Source: Ruminococcus sp.
Lineage (GTDB): Bacteria > Bacillota > Clostridia > Lachnospirales > Lachnospiraceae
DNA length: 62,403 nucleotides
Direction: 5' to 3'
NCBI GenBank assembly: GCA_023663085.1
Contig: JAMPIB010000013.1
Span: forward strand, 1-62,403
The position numbers were made by a program, and so were the translations under genes. Shown here one piece after another: positions 23,537-33,065 of this stretch. Under the pieces are notes generated by a model. It was not told the origin of the DNA. It did not search any database and saw nothing but the letters and a program-made list of their open reading frames with translations. Positions within the stretch are counted from its first letter, which is position 1, and each line of letters opens with the position of its first letter.

Positions 23537-25867
23537 ATGAAAAAATGCAAAAAACTTCTTGCATTGCTGCTGTCTATGACAATGGTATTTTCACTGGCAG
23601 CCTGCGGTTCCAATAATGAAGAACCCGCACCGGCTGATACTCAGGCGACAGAAGAAGATACGAGCAGTGCAGAAACAGAAGACACAACGCAGCCGGAAGA
23701 AGAACCTGTTGAAGAAGCTGCGGCACCCGCCAACGATACGTTGGTCATCAGAGTTGAGAACGGCCTTGAGGGTAAATTCTCTCCGTTCTTTAGTTTAGCG
23801 GCACAGGATACGACGATTGATGAGATGACACTGGTTTATCTTATGGAAGTCGATCGTGTAGGTAATCCGATCCTCAATGGTATCGAAGGAGAGACCCGTT
23901 CTTATAACGGAACAGACTATACTTATAATACAGCATCCAATATCGAGATCACCGAGAATGCGGATGGTACTGTTTACTATGATATCACGATGCGTGATGA
24001 CATTAAGTTCTCCGATGGCACACCGGCGGATATTGATGACGTTATCTTCGGTATGTATGTTTTCTTAGATCCTACATACGATGGTAACTCCACATTATTC
24101 TCTACAGCGATCGAGGGTATTGATGCATACCGCAACGGTGTGGATACGCTTTACAATCTGCTGATCGCAGCAGGCGAAGACAACACGGACTTCACATACT
24201 GGGACGAAGCGGTACAGACAAAGTTCTGGTCGGAAGACCTTCCGGCAGCAGGCGAAGCTTTCGCACAGTCTATCATTGACTACTGTGTAAACAACGGTTA
24301 CGCATCAGCTGACGACCCGGTAGAAGTGGTAACACCCAACTGGGGATTTGAAGTACCGGAAGGCGCAACGGTAGCAGATTTCTTTAATGTTATGTTAGAA
24401 GCATATGAAGGAGATTATGCCACACTTTCCGATACGGAGCAGGCAAGCGCAGGTATCTGGAGTTTCCTGCCGGATGAATATCACGTAGGTGTTGAGACTG
24501 GTGATTCTGCACCGAATGTATCCGGTATCCAGCGTACAGGCGATTACTCCATGCGTATCGTGACGACAGGTATCGACGCAACGATGATCTATCAGTTGGC
24601 GCTGCCTATCTCTCCGATGCACTATTATGGCGATGAGAGCCTCTATGATTATGAGAACAACAGCTTTGGTTTCCCGAAAGGTGATCTGTCTTCCGTTAAG
24701 GCTAAGACAACGACACCTTTAGGTGCAGGCCCTTATATTTTCCAGAATTATGAGAACGGTGTCGTATATCTGGACGCTAACCCGGATTACTTCAAGGGAG
24801 CGCCGCATATCCCGCACCTTAATTTTATAGAAGCTGCCGAAGCGGATGCCGTTACAGGTATCACGGCAGGTACCATGGATGTGACCGATCCGAGTTATTC
24901 CATGGACGTTGCGAAACAGATCGCTGACATCAACGGCACGGAAGATCTGGATGGCCCGGTTCTGACCACCCGTCTGATCGACTACCGCGGATATGGTTAT
25001 ATCGGTCTGGCAGCTAAAAACATTAAAGTTGGAAACGACGAGTCTTCCGAAGAATCACGTAACCTGCGTAAAGCGATCGCTACTGTCATTGCGGCTTACC
25101 GCGATGAAGGCGTGGATTCTTATTATGGTAATACGGCGGCGGTTATCAATTATCCTATCTCCAATACTTCCTGGGCAGCTCCTCAGGTTACGGACGACGG
25201 ATATCAGATCGCTTATTCTACAGATGTAAATGGTGATCCTATTTATACCGACGGTATGTCTACTGATGAAAAATATGCGGCGGCGCTTGAAGCAGCACTT
25301 GGATATTTTGAAGCGGCAGGCTTTACAGTAGAAGACGGTAAAGTAACAGCGGCTCCCGAAGGAGCAAAATTAGAGTATCAGGTAAATATCGGCGGCGGTG
25401 GTGTAGGCGATCATCCTACATTCCTGATCCTGAAAAATGCGGCTGACGCATTTGCTACCATCGGTATTACTTTAACAGTAAACGACCTTTCCAATTCCAG
25501 CGATCTGTATGCTTCTTATCAGACAGGTGTTGCTGAAATGTGGTGTGCGGCATGGCAGGCAGGTACCGATCCGGATATGTATCAGTTATATCACAGCCAG
25601 GGTTCGACCAACTACTACCAGATCGCAGATGATGAACTGGATGAGTTAATTGAGGCAGGACGTCTCTCAACCGACCAGACTTATCGTAAAGGTCTGTATA
25701 AAGCGGCTATGGAAATTATTATGGACTGGGGTGTTGAACTCCCGATCTACCAGCGTTCAGACTGTCTGCTGATCTCTTCCGAGCGTGTCAATGTGGAATC
25801 TTTCCCGACAGATATGACACCTTACTGGGGATGGAGCAGTGAAGTCCAGAATCTGGAAATGAAATAA
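23537..25867 (+). CDS. oppA: Oligopeptide ABC transporter substrate-binding lipoprotein
   Basis: The 776-residue precursor has a lipoprotein signal peptide ending in Leu-Ala-Ala-Cys, with the lipidated Cys at residue 23. An acidic Glu/Thr/Pro-rich linker runs to about residue 60, followed by a family 5 solute-binding domain. Family features include the early Ser-Asp-Gly-Thr-Pro segment near residue 155 and the Trp-x-Ala-x-x-Asp-Pro-Asp segment near residue 680. The protein is longer than the usual 530-600 residues, with extra segments around residues 190-290. I chose ATG at 23537 because GGGAGG lies nine bases upstream and the signal peptide begins there. A terminator separates it from the permease genes. 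Confidence 0.92.
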   Translation: MKKCKKLLALLLSMTMVFSLAACGSNNEEPAPADTQATEEDTSSAETEDTTQPEEEPVEEAAAPANDTLVIRVENGLEGKFSPFFSLAAQDTTIDEMTLVYLMEVDRVGNPILNGIEGETRSYNGTDYTYNTASNIEITENADGTVYYDITMRDDIKFSDGTPADIDDVIFGMYVFLDPTYDGNSTLFSTAIEGIDAYRNGVDTLYNLLIAAGEDNTDFTYWDEAVQTKFWSEDLPAAGEAFAQSIIDYCVNNGYASADDPVEVVTPNWGFEVPEGATVADFFNVMLEAYEGDYATLSDTEQASAGIWSFLPDEYHVGVETGDSAPNVSGIQRTGDYSMRIVTTGIDATMIYQLALPISPMHYYGDESLYDYENNSFGFPKGDLSSVKAKTTTPLGAGPYIFQNYENGVVYLDANPDYFKGAPHIPHLNFIEAAEADAVTGITAGTMDVTDPSYSMDVAKQIADINGTEDLDGPVLTTRLIDYRGYGYIGLAAKNIKVGNDESSEESRNLRKAIATVIAAYRDEGVDSYYGNTAAVINYPISNTSWAAPQVTDDGYQIAYSTDVNGDPIYTDGMSTDEKYAAALEAALGYFEAAGFTVEDGKVTAAPEGAKLEYQVNIGGGGVGDHPTFLILKNAADAFATIGITLTVNDLSNSSDLYASYQTGVAEMWCAAWQAGTDPDMYQLYHSQGSTNYYQIADDELDELIEAGRLSTDQTYRKGLYKAAMEIIMDWGVELPIYQRSDCLLISSERVNVESFPTDMTPYWGWSSEVQNLEMK

Positions 25868-25901
25868 ATAATTGTTTGTTGTTATACGAAGGTGTATGAT
25901 A

Positions 25902-25930
25902 CCCCTGCTCCGTGTTGGGGCAGGGGTTTT
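25902..25930 (+). terminator. Hairpin between the Opp binding protein and permease genes
   Basis: CCCCTGCTCC and GGGGCAGGGG form a strong stem with a short loop, followed by TTTT. Partial termination here would make far more binding protein than permease, as is common in such importers. Confidence 0.85.
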
Positions 25931-26026
25931 CATTAGATGTGGCAGCCATTGCTGACACTTCTATTTAGTAACTAATGTTATATATGGCCGGGCAGGAGTC
26001 CGGGCCGAGGAAAGGAAGGGATTTTT

Positions 26027-27013
26027 GTGCGTAACTACATTATCAAGCGCATTTTGATATCGATCCTGCTCCTCTTCTGTGTGACATTCATCATATATGC
26101 TGTCCTGCGCTGCCTGCCCGCATCGTATGTAGAGACTATGGCGATGCAGTTAGCGGCCGCACCGGGAGCAAAACCGTATGATGAGTGGATCGCGCAGTTG
26201 AATGCGTCTTATGGACTGGATAAGGGTATCGTTGCGGGGTGGCTGACCTGGTTGAAGGATTTTGCAACCGGACATTTTGGGGACAGTTGGAAATTTACTG
26301 TGCCGGTTATCGAGAAATTTAGTGATGTTATCTGGCTTTCTTTTGTTATGGGCGCCATTTCTATGGTTCTGGAGCTGCTGATCGCGATCCCGCTTGGTAT
26401 CATTGCGGCTACCAAACAGTATTCGCGGACGGACTATGCCATTACGGCAGGTGCGCTCATCGGTATTTCCTTACCGCCGTTTTTCTTCGCCACCTTATTG
26501 AAACTGGTCTTTGCGGTGAAATTACAGTGGTTTGACGTAGCGGGGCTGGTCGGACGTACCTATGCGCAGCTTAGTTCCTGGGAACAGTTTCTGGATAAGG
26601 CGCATCATCTGGTACTGCCTATTACGGTGTTAGTAATTACCTCCATAGGTTCGCTGATGCGTTATACAAGAACGAATATGCTGGAAGTTCTGAATGCCGA
26701 TTATATCCGGACGGCAAGGGCTAAGGGCCTTAGCGAGCATAAGGTCATTTATAAACATGCTTTCCGCAATACTTTGATTCCTCTGGTGACGATCATCGGA
26801 GGTTCCCTGCCGGGACTCTTTACAGGCGCGCTCATTACGGAGACGCTCTTTGCTATCCCCGGCATGGGCTATACATCTTATCAGGCCATGGTTATCGGAG
26901 ATATTCCGTTTTCCATGTTCTATATGACATTTATAGCAGTTTTGACTTTGGCAAGTAATCTGATTACCGATATCCTGTATGCGGTGGTAGACCCCCGTGT
27001 ACGCATCGCTTAG
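26027..27013 (+). CDS. oppB: Oligopeptide ABC transporter permease (OppB type)
   Basis: The 328-residue membrane protein has six predicted segments and the BPD-type EAA loop. Near residues 230-250 it reads Tyr-Ile-Arg-Thr-Ala-Arg-Ala-Lys-Gly-Leu-Ser-Glu, followed by His-Ala-Phe-Arg-Asn-Thr-Leu-Ile-Pro, which contacts the ATPase subunits. GTG at 26027 is the start; AAGGAAGG lies nine bases upstream and the typical OppB N-terminus (Asn-Tyr-Ile-Ile-Lys-Arg-Ile-Leu) begins there. It pairs with OppC at 27029. The first extracellular loop is slightly long but in the normal range. Confidence 0.93.
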   Translation: MRNYIIKRILISILLLFCVTFIIYAVLRCLPASYVETMAMQLAAAPGAKPYDEWIAQLNASYGLDKGIVAGWLTWLKDFATGHFGDSWKFTVPVIEKFSDVIWLSFVMGAISMVLELLIAIPLGIIAATKQYSRTDYAITAGALIGISLPPFFFATLLKLVFAVKLQWFDVAGLVGRTYAQLSSWEQFLDKAHHLVLPITVLVITSIGSLMRYTRTNMLEVLNADYIRTARAKGLSEHKVIYKHAFRNTLIPLVTIIGGSLPGLFTGALITETLFAIPGMGYTSYQAMVIGDIPFSMFYMTFIAVLTLASNLITDILYAVVDPRVRIA

Positions 27014-27028
27014 AAAGGAGGAATACGA

Positions 27029-28585
27029 ATGTCTGATACGAAGAATCCAAACGTAGATAGTCATGACAATTCGCAGGAAACGCTGTCTTTAAATGACGAT
27101 CGCCGTGTCAAGACGCTTTCACCGGGCGCGCTTGTCGTGAAGCGTTTTTTCCGTAATCGTCTGGCTGTAGTGGGTCTCATCATGCTGGCAGCAATGTTCC
27201 TGTTTTCCTTTGTGGGCGGTATGATCTCACCCTACGGACAGGATGAGCAGTTCTATACCTATACATATCTGGAAAAAGAATATGTAGGTGTGACACAGAA
27301 TGAAGATTTCCGTTATGTTATCGCGGAGGGGGGAGAATTTGGTTCCGCGGCGCAGGCGCAGTTTCTGATGGCACAGATGACCGGTAAGACAGAGTTTGAA
27401 TATAAAGATGTTGCTTACGAAGTAGAGCAGGGGGGGGATGATTTTTATACGATTTCCTCAAATGGGGAACCCCTGGCTATTGCTTATAAAGATATTGTAA
27501 ACGCTTCTGATGGTATTGACGATCTGCCTTTTGCAGTAAAACGGGCGGCGCTGACTCTATATACCAATGGTGAGACCGGCGCTTTCAGTGTGGACGGAGT
27601 GGATTATGAGTTAGACGATGGCGGCAATATCATACAGGGTGAGGAAGTCCTCGGCTATATCAGTCGTTTCGTCGTACAGTCGAGAGAAAACGGCGTTGTG
27701 ATCTCCAGAGATTTTAAAGAGCGTCTGGAAGAAGAACTGGCCAATGACGTGACGGAGTTTACCTATACGGGAGCCGATGGAGAGGAACACAATTATACAA
27801 TTTCCTACGACGCCTCCGCCAAGGTATGGTCTGTCATGCAGGAAACAGAAACTTATGTATATAACCAGTATTCCCAGCCGTCCCTCGAACATCCGCTGGG
27901 AACGGATACGAACGGTATGGATATGCTCACCCGTCTGATGTATGGCGGCCGCGTATCGCTTATCATCGGCTTTATCGTTGTAATTATCGAGACGCTGCTT
28001 GGCGTTATCATGGGAGGTATCTCCGGTTATTTTGGTAAATGGGTAGACAATCTGATCATGCGTATCGTGGATATTTTCTATTGTATTCCTTCCATGCCGC
28101 TTATCATCATCTTAGGCGCAGCTATGGATGGTATGCGTGTCGATCCGCAGATCCGTATGATGTATCTGATGCTGATCCTTGGTTTCTTAGGCTGGCCGAG
28201 TATCGCGCGTCTTGTCCGTGGACAGATCTTATCTCTTCGCGAGCAGGAGTTCATGACGGCGGCGGAAGCCTGCGGCGTCCGTGTTTCACGGCGTATCTTC
28301 AAGCATCTGATACCGAATGTTATCCCGCAGCTTATCGTTACCTGTACCATGAGTCTTGGTTCGGTCATGCTGACAGAAGCGACCCTCTCTTTCTTAGGAC
28401 TGGGTGTTAAGTTCCCGTTCGCTTCCTGGGGTAATATCATCAATGATGTAAATAACTCTTATGTTTTGACAACTTATTGGTTCATATGGATTCCGGCCGG
28501 TATCTGTCTTCTGATCGCCGTTTTGGGATTTAACTTCGTGGGCGATGGTCTCCGTGATGCCTTTGACCCCAAAATGAAGCGATAG
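27029..28585 (+). CDS. oppC: OppC-type permease with a large extracytoplasmic insertion
   Basis: The 518-residue protein is much longer than usual OppC (about 290-320). Residues 1-70 hold the cytoplasmic tail and first membrane segment. Residues about 72-285 form an acidic, soluble domain, and the normal permease resumes with His-Pro-Leu-Gly-Thr-Asp near 290. The EAA loop (Glu-Ala-Cys-Gly-Val-Arg and His-Leu-Ile-Pro-Asn-Val-Ile-Pro) is intact near 410-430. The insertion sits between segment 1 and 2, on the outer face, so it could contact the binding protein. It contains an eight-G tract at 27430-27437 that is in frame here. It starts 15 bases after oppB. Confidence 0.9.
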   Translation: MSDTKNPNVDSHDNSQETLSLNDDRRVKTLSPGALVVKRFFRNRLAVVGLIMLAAMFLFSFVGGMISPYGQDEQFYTYTYLEKEYVGVTQNEDFRYVIAEGGEFGSAAQAQFLMAQMTGKTEFEYKDVAYEVEQGGDDFYTISSNGEPLAIAYKDIVNASDGIDDLPFAVKRAALTLYTNGETGAFSVDGVDYELDDGGNIIQGEEVLGYISRFVVQSRENGVVISRDFKERLEEELANDVTEFTYTGADGEEHNYTISYDASAKVWSVMQETETYVYNQYSQPSLEHPLGTDTNGMDMLTRLMYGGRVSLIIGFIVVIIETLLGVIMGGISGYFGKWVDNLIMRIVDIFYCIPSMPLIIILGAAMDGMRVDPQIRMMYLMLILGFLGWPSIARLVRGQILSLREQEFMTAAEACGVRVSRRIFKHLIPNVIPQLIVTCTMSLGSVMLTEATLSFLGLGVKFPFASWGNIINDVNNSYVLTTYWFIWIPAGICLLIAVLGFNFVGDGLRDAFDPKMKR

Positions 28586-28603
28586 ATAAGGAGGAGGAAC
28601 ATT

Positions 28604-29755
28604 ATGGCTAAGAATAAACCGGAAGGATATCTTTCCGCAAAAGAATCCCGTCGGATATCCAAAGAGAACCGACGTATCACGAATCAATATGAAAAAGAGC
28701 GTAAACGCAAGAACGTGCCCGAATCAGAGTATCTGACCACGATGCACGATGCGGATAACGCGGTGGAATTTGATAATCTGCATACCTATTTCTTTACCGA
28801 CGCGGGTACGGTCAAATCTGTCGATGGCGTGACTTTTGAAGTGCCGATCGGCAAGACGGTCGGTGTGGTAGGAGAGTCGGGCTGCGGCAAGTCTGTCACC
28901 AGCCTGTCGCTTATGCAGTTGATACAGCGTCCGCAGGGACAGATTGTAGAAGGTGAGATCCGTTTGAATCTCGGCGAAGGAAAGGCCTACAATATCGCTA
29001 AAACGCCGAATGAAAAGATGATGAATCTGCGCGGCGATTATGTTTCCATGATCTTTCAGGAGCCGATGACGAGCTTGAATCCGGTCTTCCGTATCGGGGA
29101 GCAGTTAGAAGAGGTCATCGAACTTCATGACGGAGAGGGAAAAGATAAAGAAGCCATCAAAGCGCGGACGATAGAACTTTTGGAAATGGTAGGGATTGCC
29201 AACAGTGAGGGTGTATACCGCATGTATCCGCATGAACTTTCCGGCGGTATGCGTCAGCGTGTGATGATCGCCATGGCCTTAGCCTGCAATCCGAGAATTA
29301 TCATTGCCGACGAGCCGACGACGGCGCTCGACGTGACCATACAGGCGCAGATCCTTGACTTGCTGCGCAATCTGAAAAATAAAATCAATTCTTCCATTAT
29401 GCTGATCACACATGATCTTGGCGTAATTGCGGAAATGGCCGATTATGTAGTCGTTATGTATGCGGGCCGCGTCGTAGAAAAAGGAACTGTGCGGGATATT
29501 TTCTCTAATCCGTCCCATCCGTATACAATCGGTCTTATGGCCTCCAAACCGGTCGTCGGCAAGCAGGTAGACAGGCTTTATTCCATTCCCGGTAAAGTAC
29601 CGAATCCTGTCAACATGCCGAACTATTGTTACTATAAAGACCGCTGCGAGATGTGTGTGGACGGCTGCAAGGGAGACTATCCAGGCGAAATCAGCCTGTC
29701 TGAGACGCACAAGGTAAGCTGCTATCGCTTCTATGAAGGAAAGGGGGAGAAATAA
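28604..29755 (+). CDS. oppD: Oligopeptide ABC transporter ATP-binding protein (OppD type)
   Basis: This 383-residue ATPase has an extra charged N-terminus of about 45 residues, Walker A Gly-Glu-Ser-Gly-Cys-Gly-Lys-Ser near residue 91, the signature Leu-Ser-Gly-Gly-Met-Arg-Gln-Arg near 210, and Walker B ending Asp-Glu-Pro. The OppD/F C-terminal domain carries a cysteine cluster ([11 protein letters not shown], then Gly-Cys-Lys). Similar clusters in some OppD proteins bind an iron-sulfur centre. It forms the nucleotide-binding pair with OppF, whose ATG follows directly after its stop codon. Confidence 0.93.
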   Translation: MAKNKPEGYLSAKESRRISKENRRITNQYEKERKRKNVPESEYLTTMHDADNAVEFDNLHTYFFTDAGTVKSVDGVTFEVPIGKTVGVVGESGCGKSVTSLSLMQLIQRPQGQIVEGEIRLNLGEGKAYNIAKTPNEKMMNLRGDYVSMIFQEPMTSLNPVFRIGEQLEEVIELHDGEGKDKEAIKARTIELLEMVGIANSEGVYRMYPHELSGGMRQRVMIAMALACNPRIIIADEPTTALDVTIQAQILDLLRNLKNKINSSIMLITHDLGVIAEMADYVVVMYAGRVVEKGTVRDIFSNPSHPYTIGLMASKPVVGKQVDRLYSIPGKVPNPVNMPNYCYYKDRCEMCVDGCKGDYPGEISLSETHKVSCYRFYEGKGEK

Positions 29756-30784
29756 ATGTCCGACAATACTAAGATGATAGAAAACGAATTTGAGCCGGTA
29801 ACTTACGATCCCCAGTATATCCTGATGGTCAATGAATTGAAGAAATATTTCCCCATCAAGGGCGGTATGATCTCCAAGACGATAGGCCATGTGAAAGCGG
29901 TAGACGGCGTAACGTTTAATTTAAAACGTGGAACCACCATGGGACTCGTAGGCGAGTCGGGCTGCGGCAAGACGACGACAGGAAGGACTATTTTACGCTT
30001 ATCTGGTGAAAAGACCGGAGGACAGGTGTTATTTAACGGTCAGGAAGTATACGACCTGTCTACGAAAGAAATGCGTTCCATACGGACTAAAATGCAGATC
30101 ATTTTCCAGGATCCGTTTTCCAGCCTTTCACCGAGACTGCCTGTAGGCGAGATCATCGGCGAAGCTGTCCGCGAACACAGTCTGGTGAGCAAAGCGGAAT
30201 TTGACGATTATATCGACCAGGTCATGGATAACTGCGGCCTGCAGCCTTTCCATAAAGACCGTTATCCGCATGAATTTTCCGGCGGACAGAGACAGCGTAT
30301 CTGTATCGCGCGCGCTCTGGCCTTAAATCCTGAGTTCGTAGTATGTGACGAACCGGTCTCTGCACTGGACGTATCCATTCAGGCGCAGATCATCAATCTG
30401 CTCAAAGACTTACAGGATCGTTATAAATTGACGTATCTGTTCATATCTCATGACTTGAGCGTTGTGGAACATATATCAGATACGGTAGGCGTTATGTATC
30501 TTGGCAATCTTGTAGAATACGGTGAGACAACGGATATTTTCAAAAATCCGCTCCATCCTTATACGAAAGCACTTTTTTCCGCAATCCCCATTCCGGACCC
30601 GGATGCGAAAATGGATCGTATCGTGCTCGAAGGAACGATACCTTCTCCGGCCAATCCGCCCAGCGGCTGTAAATTCCATACCCGCTGTGCCAACTGTATG
30701 GCGAAGTGCAAGGAAGAAGCGCCGGTGCAGAAAGAAATAGAACCCGGCCACTATGTTGTCTGCCATTTGTATGATGATGTATGA
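29756..30784 (+). CDS. oppF: Oligopeptide ABC transporter ATP-binding protein (OppF type)
   Basis: The 342-residue partner ATPase has Walker A Gly-Glu-Ser-Gly-Cys-Gly-Lys-Thr near residue 68, signature Phe-Ser-Gly-Gly-Gln-Arg-Gln-Arg near 177, Walker B Val-Cys-Asp-Glu-Pro, and the C-terminal Cys-Lys-Phe-His-Thr-Arg-Cys-Ala-x-Cys cluster typical of OppF. Phe-Pro-Ile-Lys-Gly-Gly near the start is the standard OppF opening. It begins immediately after the oppD stop, and its last four bases (ATGA) overlap the next small gene, so the operon is translationally coupled. Confidence 0.93.
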   Translation: MSDNTKMIENEFEPVTYDPQYILMVNELKKYFPIKGGMISKTIGHVKAVDGVTFNLKRGTTMGLVGESGCGKTTTGRTILRLSGEKTGGQVLFNGQEVYDLSTKEMRSIRTKMQIIFQDPFSSLSPRLPVGEIIGEAVREHSLVSKAEFDDYIDQVMDNCGLQPFHKDRYPHEFSGGQRQRICIARALALNPEFVVCDEPVSALDVSIQAQIINLLKDLQDRYKLTYLFISHDLSVVEHISDTVGVMYLGNLVEYGETTDIFKNPLHPYTKALFSAIPIPDPDAKMDRIVLEGTIPSPANPPSGCKFHTRCANCMAKCKEEAPVQKEIEPGHYVVCHLYDDV

Positions 30785-31068
30785 GCAGGCATGATGATTT
30801 CGAGGACGATGGACGCACCATAGCCGATATGAGCGGGATTGGCCCGGCTCATGCGTCGTGGTTCGGCCGCCGCAGTCCGTCCTCCGGTGAAGAAGAACGT
30901 TCGCAGGAGGAGAATAGAAGAGAGCGTCCTTGGGAAGAATCTCCTTTTACCTGGAAAGAGCGTTTCCGGTATATGGGTGTGGCGCTTGGCGCTGCGCTTT
31001 CCATCGCCCTGGCATTTCTGGCAGGCATAGCGCTTATCATATGGCTTATTACATTGTATGCTAAATAG
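30781..31068 (+). CDS. Small single-segment membrane protein ending the Opp operon
   Basis: The 95-residue protein has a charged cytoplasmic region with Arg- and Glu-rich segments (residues 1-65) and one membrane segment near the C-terminus (about 68-92). Its ATG overlaps the oppF stop codon (ATGA), showing operon membership. I recognise no family. It could be an accessory factor for the importer or a structural membrane peptide. Confidence 0.65.
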   Translation: MSRHDDFEDDGRTIADMSGIGPAHASWFGRRSPSSGEEERSQEENRRERPWEESPFTWKERFRYMGVALGAALSIALAFLAGIALIIWLITLYAK

Positions 31069-31114
31069 ATATTCTTCCAGACAAGCTTGCTTGTCGTGGG
31101 ATTATGAGAGATAT

Positions 31115-31230
31115 ACGGGGAGGCGCAGGCGGTTGTGTCTCCCCGTTTATGCGCAGACCCGTGCAGATGTAACATACCACTAACGTGGCGCACGGGCCGC
31201 GCGGCGAGCAGGGAAAAACTTCCCTGCTCG
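31115..31230 (+). promoter_or_regulatory. Three consecutive GC-rich hairpins before the response regulator
   Basis: Stem-loops are at 31115-31146 (ACGGGGAG/CTCCCCGT), 31158-31196 (CCCGTGC/GCACGGG) and 31205-31230 (an 11-base stem CGAGCAGGGAA/TTCCCTGCTCG with loop AAAC). The first is followed by TTTAT and may end the Opp operon. The last two lie directly upstream of the response-regulator gene and could be leader structures. None has a long T tract. Confidence 0.5.
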
Positions 31231-31257
31231 ATTGTCAGGGGGAGTGGAAAAGGGCGG

Positions 31258-31959
31258 ATGAAGACGATTTTAGTGGTTGACGACGACGTCTATATCGGGG
31301 ATATGGTGGAAGAGATGCTGCATAAAGAGGGGTACGGCGTACTGCGGGCCTATTCGGGTTCGGAGACATTGCTCCTTTTGCAGAAAGAAAAGCCGGATCT
31401 GGTACTGCTCGATCTGATGCTGCCGGGACTTGGCGGAGAAGAAGTGCTCCCGCGGTTAAAAGGCATTCCGGTCATTATCATCAGTGCCAAGATAGACGTG
31501 GAAAATAAGGTAGAGTTACTCCTTGGCGGCGCGGCCGATTATGTGACGAAGCCGTTTGATCTGCAGGAACTTTCGGCGAGGATTGCGGTCCAGTTACGAA
31601 AGGCGGATGCAGAGGGCAGCATGGATGCGGGAAGTGGGACAGGCGCAGAGGAGAAGATGAGGGTGGTCTTTGAGGATATTGCCATGGATATGGCGGCGCA
31701 TAGTGTTTGTATTGGCGGCAACGCTGTGAAGCTGACGCGGACGGAATACGCTATCCTCAAGATTCTTATGCAGAACCCACAGCAGGTCATCCCTAAATCG
31801 GTCATATTGGAGCGTATCAGCGAAGAGACGCCGGACTGTGTGGAGAGTTCTTTAAAAGTGCATATCAGCAATCTGCGCAGAAAACTGCGGGAGGCCGGAG
31901 GAAAAGACTATATCGAGGCAGTCTGGGGAATCGGCTTTAAGATGAAAACGGAAAGCTGA
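31258..31959 (+). CDS. OmpR-family response regulator
   Basis: This 233-residue protein has a receiver domain with acidic pocket Val-Val-Asp-Asp-Asp near residue 8, phosphoacceptor Asp at about 52 (Leu-Leu-Asp-Leu-Met-Leu-Pro-Gly) and Lys in Thr-Lys-Pro-Phe-Asp near 99. A winged-helix DNA-binding domain occupies about 135-232 (Leu-Thr-Arg-Thr-Glu-Tyr-Ala-Ile-Leu). I chose ATG at 31258 because the receiver starts immediately there; a longer reading would translate hairpin sequence. An ABC exporter and a histidine kinase follow, forming a sensing and detoxification module. Confidence 0.92.
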   Translation: MKTILVVDDDVYIGDMVEEMLHKEGYGVLRAYSGSETLLLLQKEKPDLVLLDLMLPGLGGEEVLPRLKGIPVIIISAKIDVENKVELLLGGAADYVTKPFDLQELSARIAVQLRKADAEGSMDAGSGTGAEEKMRVVFEDIAMDMAAHSVCIGGNAVKLTRTEYAILKILMQNPQQVIPKSVILERISEETPDCVESSLKVHISNLRRKLREAGGKDYIEAVWGIGFKMKTES

Positions 31960-31998
31960 CAGAAAGGAAACCGGGAAGAGTTTGAAGGATTATTTTTA

Positions 31999-32034
31999 CG
32001 ATTTCTTAACGATTTCCTTAACCGTTTTCTTAAC
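31999..32034 (+). promoter_or_regulatory. Three tandem 12-bp repeats, probable response-regulator site
   Basis: Three adjoining 12-mers share the core TTAAC: CGATTTCTTAAC, GATTTCCTTAAC and CGTTTTCTTAAC. A -10-like TAAAAT follows at 32045-32050 with no good -35; the third repeat covers the -35 position. OmpR-type regulators often bind such direct repeats, so activation of the exporter operon by the regulator at 31258 is likely. Confidence 0.6.
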
Positions 32035-32135
32035 TTTTATTCGATAAAATAATATTGCCATGCGAGCTAGGGAATCGGCATGGCTGATTTCCACTAGCGA
32101 ACGGAGGACATCATCGAATAAAAGGAGGTTCTAAA

Positions 32136-33065
32136 ATGGACTATGTGTTGACAACGGAGGCTCTTTGCAAGAATTATAAGCATTTCAAGGCATTGAGCGA
32201 TTTCAACATGCACATTCCCAAAGGGGCGATCTATGGATTCGTCGGGAAAAACGGCGCCGGCAAGACGACACTGATACGTCTGATCTGTGGTTTACAGCAG
32301 GCAACATCGGGCACCTATACGCTATACGGCGTAAACAGTTCGCAAAAAGAGATTGCCAGAGCGCGCAGGAGAGTAGGGGCTATCGTAGAAATGCCCTCTG
32401 TTTATCAGGATATGAGCGCGGTAGAGAATCTGAAGGCGCAGTACCGTGTTCTGGGCCTGCCGTCTTTTACGGGCATTCCAGAACTGCTGGAACTGGTCGG
32501 TCTGGAAAATACCGGTCAAAAGAAAGCGAAAAACTTTTCGTTAGGAATGCGCCAGCGGCTAGGAATTGCCATTGCATTGGCCGGAGATCCGGATTTTCTG
32601 GTTCTGGACGAACCGGTAAACGGACTCGATCCGCAGGGCATCATCGAGATACGCGAACTGATACTGAAACTGAACAGACAGCGGCAGATCACAGTGCTGA
32701 TATCCAGTCATATACTGGACGAATTGTCGCGGTTAGCCACGCATTACGGTTTTATTGACCACGGCCATATGGTAAAAGAGATCAGTGCCAAAGAGTTAGA
32801 AGCGGCCTGTAAAAAATGTACCCGTCTGGAAGTTTCCGATGCAAAGAGCCTGGCCCGTGTATTGGATGCTATGGATATAGAATACAGCATTTTATCCGAT
32901 ACCGAAGCGGATGTATATGCGAAAGTCAATCTAAGTGAACTGGTACATGCGCTGGAAAAAGAACATTGCCAACTCTATTCTTCACAGGAGAAGGATGAAA
33001 GCCTGGAAAGCTATTTTATGAATCTGACAGGCGAGGCTTTGCGTGAAGGGAGGGCGGGCGTATGA
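32136..33065 (+). CDS. ABC exporter ATP-binding subunit (bacitracin-type)
   Basis: The 309-residue ATPase has Walker A Gly-Lys-Asn-Gly-Ala-Gly-Lys-Thr-Thr near residue 38, signature Phe-Ser-Leu-Gly-Met-Arg-Gln-Arg near 135, Walker B Leu-Val-Leu-Asp-Glu-Pro-Val-Asn-Gly-Leu-Asp-Pro and the switch His in Ser-Ser-His. A C-terminal domain of about 90 residues is typical of the BcrA/LolD-like peptide and lantibiotic exporters. AAAGGAGG precedes the ATG. Its last four bases overlap the permease start. Confidence 0.9.
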   Translation: MDYVLTTEALCKNYKHFKALSDFNMHIPKGAIYGFVGKNGAGKTTLIRLICGLQQATSGTYTLYGVNSSQKEIARARRRVGAIVEMPSVYQDMSAVENLKAQYRVLGLPSFTGIPELLELVGLENTGQKKAKNFSLGMRQRLGIAIALAGDPDFLVLDEPVNGLDPQGIIEIRELILKLNRQRQITVLISSHILDELSRLATHYGFIDHGHMVKEISAKELEAACKKCTRLEVSDAKSLARVLDAMDIEYSILSDTEADVYAKVNLSELVHALEKEHCQLYSSQEKDESLESYFMNLTGEALREGRAGV

